A program made the translations under genes and the position numbers. Below, in pieces: positions 58,243-64,000 of a DNA stretch of 64,000 nucleotides. The DNA is from Rhizobium sp. EC-SD404 (GTDB taxonomy: Bacteria; Pseudomonadota; Alphaproteobacteria; Rhizobiales; Rhizobiaceae): positions 998,001-1,062,000 of the forward strand of contig NZ_LR701459.1 in NCBI RefSeq assembly GCF_902498825.1. Direction: 5' to 3'. Below the pieces are notes generated by a model. The model saw nothing but the letters and a program-made list of their open reading frames with translations. It was not told the DNA's origin and did no database searches. Numbering within the stretch: position 1 is the first letter of the stretch; each line of letters opens with the position of its first letter.

Positions 58243-58276
58243 ACAATGAGAATGAGTTGCAATTGAAGGTGGCGAC

Positions 58277-59275
58277 ATGCCGGGTCCTTCCCGCGTAACA
58301 CTTGTATTTAGAGGTCTCTTTCAGCTCGGCACACTGATTGCGGTTGCGATGCTCGCACTGTCAGCGGGCGCCAACGCCCAAAACGCCGATCGAGAGAAGC
58401 TTCAGGTCGTCGCCACTGTTTCGATGATCGGCGACGCTGTTCGCTCTGTCGCCGGCGACCGCGCGGATGTGCAGACGCTGATGGGCGAGGGGGTGGATCC
58501 CCATCTTTACCGACAGACCCAGGCGGATGTGGCCGCGATGGCCCGCGCCGACGCCGTGTTCTGGAACGGGCTCTATCTCGAGGCACAGTTGGAGGAGTTT
58601 CTGGAGCAGCTGTCACGGCATAAACCGGTTTTCGCGCTGGGCGAAAACGTTCCGGTCGAGATGCGCATTGCCAATGCCGGTTACGAGAACCGCTACGATC
58701 CGCATATCTGGATGGATCCGTCGCTCTGGCGCTACGTGGTCGAAGGCGCCCGCGATGCACTCGTCGAACTCGATCCCGAAGGCGCCGACATTTACGCCGC
58801 CAATGCCGAACGCAGTCTTGCCGATCTGGCCGAACTGGAAGCCTACGCAAAAGCCAGCCTATCGACTGTGCCTGAAGACAAGCGCATGCTGATCACCGCG
58901 CATGACGCCTTCAGCTATTTCGGTCGCGCCTATGGCTTCGAAGTGCTCGGCATCCAGGGTCTTTCAACCGAAAGCGAGGCCGGCCTGCGCCAGGTCGACC
59001 AGCTGGTCTTCCTGATCGTCGAGCACGACATCAACGCGATCTTCGTCGAAACGTCGGTGTCGGAACGCAACGTGCGCGCGCTCATCGAGGGAGCGGCTGC
59101 CCGCGGCCACGAAGTCACCATCGGCGGAAGGCTCTATTCCGATGCGATGGGCCCTGCCGGAACGTATGCCGGCACCTATATTGGAATGATCGACGCCAAT
59201 GTGACCACGATCACGCGCAGTCTAGGCGGCGATGCGCCCGCCGGCGGTATGGCCGGCCAATTGGGCGAAAGCTGA
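58277..59275 (+). CDS. Metal ABC transporter, periplasmic binding protein (Mn/Zn type)
   Basis: This 332-residue cluster A-I binding protein has a signal peptide ending near QNADREK. The metal ligands expected of the TroA/SitA type are His in GVDPHLYRQTQ, His in DPHIWMDPSLW, His or Glu in ITAHDAFSYFGRAYGFEVLGIQG and Asp in RLYSDAMGPAG (read in parts). There is no His-rich loop as in ZnuA, which favours manganese (or iron) over zinc. GAAGG precedes the ATG. The next three genes code for the ATPase and two permeases in the order A-B-C-D seen in sitABCD. Confidence 0.9.
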   Translation: MPGPSRVTLVFRGLFQLGTLIAVAMLALSAGANAQNADREKLQVVATVSMIGDAVRSVAGDRADVQTLMGEGVDPHLYRQTQADVAAMARADAVFWNGLYLEAQLEEFLEQLSRHKPVFALGENVPVEMRIANAGYENRYDPHIWMDPSLWRYVVEGARDALVELDPEGADIYAANAERSLADLAELEAYAKASLSTVPEDKRMLITAHDAFSYFGRAYGFEVLGIQGLSTESEAGLRQVDQLVFLIVEHDINAIFVETSVSERNVRALIEGAAARGHEVTIGGRLYSDAMGPAGTYAGTYIGMIDANVTTITRSLGGDAPAGGMAGQLGES

Positions 59276-59294
59276 GAAAGCAGAACCGAGCGAC

Positions 59295-60074
59295 ATGCTG
59301 AACCGCCTCGATCAACCGCCTGCGCTCTCGATATCCGGTCTTTCGGTCGCCTACGGTGACAAACCTGCCTTGTCGGCTGTCGATGCCGTGTTCCATCAGG
59401 GCCGAATGAGCGCCGTGATCGGCCCGAACGGCGCCGGCAAGTCCACGCTTCTGAAGGCCGCCATGGGTATGGTGCCCCAAATAACCGGGCAGGTGCAGTT
59501 CTTCGGCCTGCCGCTATCGGCTGCCCGCAATCGTGTCGCCTATGTACCCCAGCGCGCGAGCGTCGATTGGGATTTCCCCGCCTCTGTCATCGATGTCGTG
59601 ATGATGGGTCTTTACGGCGAGCTTGGCCCCTTCCGCTTTGCAGGGCAAAAACACAGGGACATGGCCCGCAAATGCTTGCGGGAGGTCGATCTCGAGCCCT
59701 TGGCCGATCGCCAGATCGGCCAGCTGTCCGGCGGCCAGCAGCAACGCGTCTTCATCGCCCGCGCACTCGCCCAGAAGGCCGATCTTCTGATCCTCGACGA
59801 GCCGCTGGCGGGGGTCGACGCCGCGACGGAACGCACGATCGTGACGCTTCTGAAGAAGCTCGCGAGCGAAGGCGCGGCGATCATCACGGTTCACCATGAT
59901 CTCTCGACCGTGCGCGACTATTACGACGACGTCCTGATCATGAATGTCCGCACCGTCGCCAACGGCACGGTGGCGGACACCTTCACCGAGGAAAAGCTCG
60001 CCGATGCCTATGGCGGGCGCCTGGTCGGGGCTGGCCTGCCGGCCCCGGCTCCTGGCGCCAAGGTCGAGGCGTAA
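59295..60074 (+). CDS. Metal ABC transporter, ATP-binding protein
   Basis: This 259-residue ATPase drives metal import. Walker A is IGPNGAGKSTLLKAAMG, the Q-loop is in YVPQRASVDWDFP, the ABC signature is LSGGQQQRVFIARALAQ and Walker B is LLILDEPLAGVD, followed by the switch His in TVHHDLSTV. ATG at 59295 was chosen; the frame is open 21 codons earlier without likeness. It follows the binding protein by 19 bp and precedes the first permease by 5 bp. Confidence 0.94.
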   Translation: MLNRLDQPPALSISGLSVAYGDKPALSAVDAVFHQGRMSAVIGPNGAGKSTLLKAAMGMVPQITGQVQFFGLPLSAARNRVAYVPQRASVDWDFPASVIDVVMMGLYGELGPFRFAGQKHRDMARKCLREVDLEPLADRQIGQLSGGQQQRVFIARALAQKADLLILDEPLAGVDAATERTIVTLLKKLASEGAAIITVHHDLSTVRDYYDDVLIMNVRTVANGTVADTFTEEKLADAYGGRLVGAGLPAPAPGAKVEA

Positions 60075-60079
60075 GAGCG

Positions 60080-61309
60080 ATGGACGTCGAGGCATTTCTA
60101 TCCGCGTTGACGTTCCAGGCCGGCTACAACACCATGATCGTCACGATCGGCGCGATCCTTCTTGGATGGGCGGGCGGCATGGTCGGCACATTCCTGCTCT
60201 TGCGCCGTCGCTCGCTCGTTTCCGATGCGCTCAGCCACGCGACCTTGCCGGGCGTCGGCATCGCATTCCTCGTCATGGCGTCGCTCGGCGGAACCGGACG
60301 CTTTCTTCCGGGCCTATTGCTCGGCGCCGCCTTGAGCGCGCTCGCCGGCTTGGCGACCGTCGCTTGGATCACCCGGCGTACGCGGCTTCAGGCGGATGCG
60401 GCGATCGGCGCTGTGCTGTCGGTCTTCTTCGGCTTCGGCATCGTGCTTCTCACCGTCATCCAGTCCGTGCAGATCGGCCAGCAGGCCGGAATCGGCGGCT
60501 TCCTGCTCGGCTCCACCTCCGGCATGCTGCGTTCGGAGGCGATCACGCTTGCGGTTCTGGCCGGCGGCACCGCGCTCGCCGTCTTCTTCCTGCGCCGGAC
60601 GCTGACCCTTGTTGCCTTCGACGAAACCTTTGCGCGCGCCCGGGGCATCTCTATCAGGAAGAGCGATCTGCTTCTGATGCTGCTGGTGCTTGCCGTCACG
60701 GTGACGGGGCTGCGGATCGTCGGGTTGGTGCTGATCATCGCGCTCGTCATCATCCCGCCGGTCGCCGCCCGTTTCTGGACGGACCGGGTCGATCACATGC
60801 TCCTGATCTCGGCTGGCATCGGGGCGTTTTCCGGCTATGTCGGGACTGCTCTTTCCGCTTCGATCGACGATTTGCCGACCGGTCCGATCATCGTCCTCGT
60901 CGCCACCGGACTGTTCGCGGTGTCGCTGCTCTTCGCGCCCGTCCGGGGCATCTTTTCGGGGCTCTACCGCGCCCGCGCCTTTTCCTGGAAGGTGCATCGC
61001 CGTCAGGGCCTGCTCGCGCTCAACCGCGGCGAAGCGATCTATGACAAGAAGACCATCTTCGTGCTGCTTGCCGAGGGCTTCATGCGGCGCGACGGAGCGG
61101 TCACCCAGCCCGGCCTCGTCGCTGCGAAACGGGCGGCCGAAGAAGAGGCGCTTTGGTCGCTCTATTTGCGTGAAAATCCCGATTCCCTGCATCGCGCCCA
61201 CGGCATGCTGCTTGATCCGATCGAGGAGCGCCTCGGCGCCGGCGAGATCAACGCGCTGCGCCTGAGGCACTACGCTGCGACCAGGCAGACGATGGGGGCG
61301 ATGGCTTAA
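60080..61309 (+). CDS. Metal ABC transporter permease with C-terminal DtxR-like extension
   Basis: This 409-residue protein starts with the usual eight to nine helices of a TroC/SitC permease, including VSDALSHATLPGVGIAFLV, IGAVLSVFFGFGIVLLTVI and VGLVLIIALVIIPPVAARFW. Residues about 305-409 form an extra cytoplasmic part that resembles a degraded DtxR/MntR regulator: a winged-helix-like YDKKTIFVLLAEGFMRRDGAVTQPG, then AAEEEALWSLYLRENPDSLHRAHGMLLDPIEERLGAGEINAL (read in parts). Some permeases of this family have such tails, and they may sense metal. The next permease starts immediately after the stop. Confidence 0.88.
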   Translation: MDVEAFLSALTFQAGYNTMIVTIGAILLGWAGGMVGTFLLLRRRSLVSDALSHATLPGVGIAFLVMASLGGTGRFLPGLLLGAALSALAGLATVAWITRRTRLQADAAIGAVLSVFFGFGIVLLTVIQSVQIGQQAGIGGFLLGSTSGMLRSEAITLAVLAGGTALAVFFLRRTLTLVAFDETFARARGISIRKSDLLLMLLVLAVTVTGLRIVGLVLIIALVIIPPVAARFWTDRVDHMLLISAGIGAFSGYVGTALSASIDDLPTGPIIVLVATGLFAVSLLFAPVRGIFSGLYRARAFSWKVHRRQGLLALNRGEAIYDKKTIFVLLAEGFMRRDGAVTQPGLVAAKRAAEEEALWSLYLRENPDSLHRAHGMLLDPIEERLGAGEINALRLRHYAATRQTMGAMA

Positions 61310-62221
61310 ATGGCGGTCTATCTCGGACTGACGGTCGTTCCCATCCTGATCGGCTTGCTGGCAGCGGTCGCGGCAGCCTTGCTCGGCAATTTTCTCGTTC
61401 TCAAACGCCAGAGCCTGATGGGCGATGCGGTCAGCCATGTGGTGCTTCCCGGCATCGTCGTCGCCTTTGTCGCGACCGGCTCGATGGCCGCAGGCCCGAT
61501 GCTGATCGGCGCTGCGGTCGCCGCCATCGTGGCCGCGGTGCTGATCGAGATCATCCGCGTCTTGGGCAAGGTGGAACCGGGCGCCGCGATGGGCGTCGTG
61601 TTCACCGCAATGTTTGCGTTCGGCATCGTGCTTCTCGAACAGACCGACACCGGAGCGATCCATTTCGATGTCGAGCACGCGCTCTACGGCAATCTGGAAA
61701 GCCTCGTCTGGCTGGCGGGCCTCGAATGGAGTGCACTCACCGATCCCGCAGCGCTGGCTGAACTGCCGCCGCAGCTGCCGCGCGTCGCGCTCGCGCTGAT
61801 TGCCGTCATCGCATTTCTCTACGTCGCCTGGCGGCCGCTCGTCATCGCCACCTTCGATCCGATTTTTGCGGCGGCAAGCGGCGTGCCGGTCCGCCTGGTG
61901 GACGGCGCACTCATCGCACTCGTCGCCATCGTCGCCGTCACCGCCTTCGAAGCGGTCGGAGCCATCATCACCATCGCCATGCTCATCTGTCCGCCGGCGG
62001 CTGCACGGCTGATGACGGACAATCTGGTGCGGCAGCTGCTCTTGAGCGTGCTGTTCGCCGCTATGGCAGCGGTTTTCGGATATCTCGCCGCCGGTGCCGG
62101 CGTGGCGCTCTTCGTCTCCGGAGTTGCCGTATCCGCTGCCGGGATGATCGCCACGGTGTCCGGTCTGATCCTCGCCCTCGCGGCGCTGTTCGGGCCACGG
62201 CGGCTCGGCGCGCGCGCCTGA
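61310..62221 (+). CDS. Metal ABC transporter permease, second subunit
   Basis: This 303-residue permease of the TroD/SitD type has about nine helices: VYLGLTVVPILIGLLAAVAAALLGNFLVL, LMGDAVSHVVLPGIVVAFV, and the late IITIAMLICPPAAARLMTD loop for ATPase contact (read in parts). It lacks the C-terminal extension of its partner. Its ATG follows the previous TAA directly. A 7-bp hairpin follows the stop. Confidence 0.92.
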   Translation: MAVYLGLTVVPILIGLLAAVAAALLGNFLVLKRQSLMGDAVSHVVLPGIVVAFVATGSMAAGPMLIGAAVAAIVAAVLIEIIRVLGKVEPGAAMGVVFTAMFAFGIVLLEQTDTGAIHFDVEHALYGNLESLVWLAGLEWSALTDPAALAELPPQLPRVALALIAVIAFLYVAWRPLVIATFDPIFAAASGVPVRLVDGALIALVAIVAVTAFEAVGAIITIAMLICPPAAARLMTDNLVRQLLLSVLFAAMAAVFGYLAAGAGVALFVSGVAVSAAGMIATVSGLILALAALFGPRRLGARA

Positions 62222-62229
62222 ACGATTGC

Positions 62230-62248
62230 GGGAAGCCAAGCGCTTCCC
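62230..62248 (+). terminator. Hairpin after the metal transporter operon
   Basis: GGGAAGC/GCTTCCC forms a perfect 7-bp stem with a five-base loop, nine bases after the last permease. No T-run follows, so termination is uncertain. Confidence 0.45.
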
Positions 62249-62304
62249 ATGCCGCATCCGAGCCTTTAGGGTCCGCGTCTCCAACCACCGATTGACCTTG
62301 ATGG

Positions 62305-63594
62305 ATGATGCGCGTGCTCGGCGAAAGACGCTTTCTGATCGATCTGTTTCACGCCGGCGTGCGAAGTGCCGATCCCGCGGAATGCGTGCCGCCCTTGCTG
62401 CCTGAACCGCCCAAGGGGCGCACGATCCTCGTTGCCGCCGGCAAGGCCGCTGCGTCGATGGCGCGTGCCGTCGAGGAGAACTGGTCGGGCCCGCTCGAAG
62501 GGGTCGCCGTAACGCGCTACGGTCATGGCCTCGAATGCGGCAGGATCGAAGTGATCGAGGCGGCCCATCCGGTGCCGGACGATCGGGGCGAGCAGGCAGC
62601 CGCGCGCTTGATGGAAACCGTTCGCGGTCTGGGTCCCGACGATCTGGTGTTGTGCCTGATTTCAGGCGGTGGCTCGGCGCTGCTTGCGCTTGCCGCCGAG
62701 GGCCTGACGCTTGACGACAAGAAGGCCATCAACAAGAGCCTCCTGGCATCCGGTGCGCCCATCGGTGCCATGAACACCGTGCGCAAGCATCTGTCGGCGA
62801 TCAAGGGAGGCAGGCTTGCCGAAGCTGCCTACCCGGCGCGCGTGGTCACGATCGGCATTTCGGACGTGCCGGGCGACGATCCTTCAGTCATCGCATCCGG
62901 GCCGACGGTTCCCGACGGGACGACGCTTGCCGATGCCAAGGCGGTGCTTGAGCGCTACCGCATCACGACGGCGGATCATGTGTCGGCTCACCTGGACAAG
63001 GACACATCCGAAACGCCGAAGCCTGGCGATGCGATCTTCGCCAATACGGAGTTCCGCATGGCGTCGCGCCCCGCCGACATGGTCGAGGCGGTCGTCGCCG
63101 AAGCGAAGCGTCACGGCATGGACGTGATGTCGCTCGGTGCCGACATCGAAGGCGAGGCGCGCGAGATCGGCAGGAAACATGCCCGCCTGGCATTGGAGAA
63201 GGCCGAGGAGGTCCGCGACACGCCGCTGCTGATCGTCTCGGGCGGCGAGACGACGGTGACGGTGCGCGGCGACGGTTCCGGTCGAGGGGGGCGCAACGGC
63301 GAGTATCTTCTGTCGCTGGTGCTGGAGCTCAAGGCACATCCGCGCATCCACGCGCTTGCAGCGGACACGGACGGCATCGATGGCAGCGAGGACAATGCGG
63401 GTGCGGTAGCAGATCCGGACAGTCTTGCGCGTGCAAGCGCCTCCGGACTCGACCCTGCGCAATGTCTGGAGCGCAACGACGCCTACAGCGTCTTCGAAGC
63501 CTCAGGCGACCTGATCGTGACCGGGCCGACCCGCACCAATGTCAACGATCTCCGGATGATCCTTATTGCGCCAAAGCACCGAGAGAACCGCTGA
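62305..63594 (+). CDS. Glycerate 2-kinase (GckA/TtuD, MOFRL family)
   Basis: This 429-residue protein phosphorylates D-glycerate to 2-phosphoglycerate, feeding the serine-type and glyoxylate routes to glycolysis. The N-terminal DUF4147 part has TILVAAGKAAASMARAVEENW and LVLCLISGGGSALLALAAEGLTLDDKKAINKSLLASGAPIGAMNTVRKHLSAIKGGRLAEAA (read in parts). The C-terminal MOFRL domain has LIVSGGETTVTVRGDGSGRGGRNGEYLLSLVL and DTDGIDGSEDNAGAVAD. It was once named hydroxypyruvate reductase. Its start may be either of two adjacent ATGs. It stands alone downstream of the metal operon. Confidence 0.93.
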   Translation: MMRVLGERRFLIDLFHAGVRSADPAECVPPLLPEPPKGRTILVAAGKAAASMARAVEENWSGPLEGVAVTRYGHGLECGRIEVIEAAHPVPDDRGEQAAARLMETVRGLGPDDLVLCLISGGGSALLALAAEGLTLDDKKAINKSLLASGAPIGAMNTVRKHLSAIKGGRLAEAAYPARVVTIGISDVPGDDPSVIASGPTVPDGTTLADAKAVLERYRITTADHVSAHLDKDTSETPKPGDAIFANTEFRMASRPADMVEAVVAEAKRHGMDVMSLGADIEGEAREIGRKHARLALEKAEEVRDTPLLIVSGGETTVTVRGDGSGRGGRNGEYLLSLVLELKAHPRIHALAADTDGIDGSEDNAGAVADPDSLARASASGLDPAQCLERNDAYSVFEASGDLIVTGPTRTNVNDLRMILIAPKHRENR

Positions 63595-63688
63595 TTACGG
63601 TATCTTGAGGCCGTTGAAGATGAATTCTTAAGGAACCCACCCCCATCTTGCATCTGATGACTCGCCAGAATGTTTTAGAACTGGACTG

Positions 63689-64000
63689 ATGATGCCGCAG
63701 CTGGGCGCCGATGAGGTGCAAAGCACCCGCGAAGCCGTGTTGACCCATACCGATGCCCTGACCGGTCTCGGCAATCGCAGGCGCATGCGCGAAAAGGTCG
63801 AGAACCTTGCCGCCGAGCGCGCCGAGGACCCGGCACCCTTCACCATCGGTCTCGCCAATCTCGACGGCTTCAAGCCCATCAACGATCTTTTCGGCCATGG
63901 TGCCGGCGACGTCATTCTCACCCAGGTTGCACACAGGCTGAAAGCCTGCATGCCCGACGGCGCGACCGTCGTTCGGCTCGGCAACGACGAATTCGGCTTC
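63689..64000 (+). CDS. GGDEF-domain protein, 5' part (cut by right edge)
   Basis: The frame from ATG at 63689 is open to the window end, 104 codons. It begins with a short lead and then HTDALTGLGNRRRMREKV, LANLDGFKPINDLFGHGAGDVIL and, at the edge, RLGNDEFGF. The catalytic signature is GNDEF in place of GGDEF, and there is no RxxD inhibitory site. This pattern is common in GGDEF-EAL proteins whose first domain binds GTP but may not make cyclic di-GMP; the missing 3' part must show whether EAL follows. An ATG three bases later is also possible. GACTC lies 27-31 bases upstream. Confidence 0.85.
   Translation, partial: MMPQLGADEVQSTREAVLTHTDALTGLGNRRRMREKVENLAAERAEDPAPFTIGLANLDGFKPINDLFGHGAGDVILTQVAHRLKACMPDGATVVRLGNDEFGF

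Noticed and set aside
58241-58262. Zur or Fur box reading of the second site upstream of the metal transporter
   Set aside because: AATGAGAATGAG is only loosely Fur-like and does not match the rhizobial Zur palindrome; the TTGCAA pairs fit a Mur-like site better.
60314-62284. 656-codon frame antisense to the two permease genes
   Set aside because: Its product is Asp/Arg/His/Gln-rich without domains, typical of the reverse of membrane helices.

Overview
This 64 kb window is an ordinary, gene-dense chromosomal segment of a GC-rich alphaproteobacterium of the Hyphomicrobiales (Rhizobiales). The evidence is the cell-cycle set chpT, ctrA and sciP within 4 kb, an RpoH sigma factor, a CIRCE-controlled groESL operon, the short HisG plus HisZ pair, DUF1134, DUF1153, DUF2093 and DUF4170 proteins, and a gene order (serA, purA, rpoH, chpT, ctrA; groESL, ribF, ileS; waaA, lpxK, mutL) typical of rhizobial chromosomes. 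Genus cannot be fixed from this sequence. I see no rRNA or tRNA gene, insertion sequence, prophage, integrase or CRISPR array.

Left part (1-16 kb): the 3' end of serA, an FKBP-type isomerase, a DUF2945 protein, a chemoreceptor ending in a CheR-tethering pentapeptide, an acetyltransferase and an EamA exporter. Then come purA, a large one-pass membrane protein with 25 Glu-Pro dipeptides, a cytochrome b561/YceI pair, rpoH, rluD, an RNA methyltransferase and a membrane-anchored coiled-coil protein. Cell-cycle part (16-24 kb): DUF1134, chpT, a lone receiver protein, ctrA, a FliJ-like gene, a PepSY protein, sciP, mnmA and two tandem L,D-transpeptidases. ChpT passes phosphate to CtrA, and SciP restrains CtrA at its promoters. 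Four CtrA-like TTAA-N7-TTAA boxes with one mismatch each, plus GANTC methylation sites, lie upstream of several of these genes and of the chemoreceptor.

Middle part (24-37 kb): tag, a membrane protein, a divergent ArsR/AHSA1 pair around a clear operator, the hisS-hisZ-hisG operon, DoxX, fumC, a TauE exporter, a glutathione transferase, a diguanylate cyclase, a flavin oxidase, and a divergent FMN-reductase/HxlR pair around a 17-bp palindrome. Right part (37-64 kb): groESL under CIRCE and a heat-shock-type promoter, then ribF, ileS, a lipoprotein, tadA, an rluB homologue with a long disordered tail, rsmD and a patatin. These are followed by a pmbA-cysQ-DUF4170-acyltransferase-waaA-lpxK run for envelope lipid work, DUF2093, mutL, a four-gene Mn/Zn-type ABC transporter whose first permease carries a DtxR-like tail, a glycerate kinase, and a GGDEF gene cut by the right edge.

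I did not find a clearly new multi-gene system. The best leads are regulatory: the CtrA-box pattern, a large inverted repeat and GANTC cluster upstream of ctrA, the same -10 and spacing in the rpoH and groESL promoters, a probably leaderless arsR, and the permease-regulator fusion. Start codons differing from the longest open frame were chosen by Shine-Dalgarno sequence and family N-termini.
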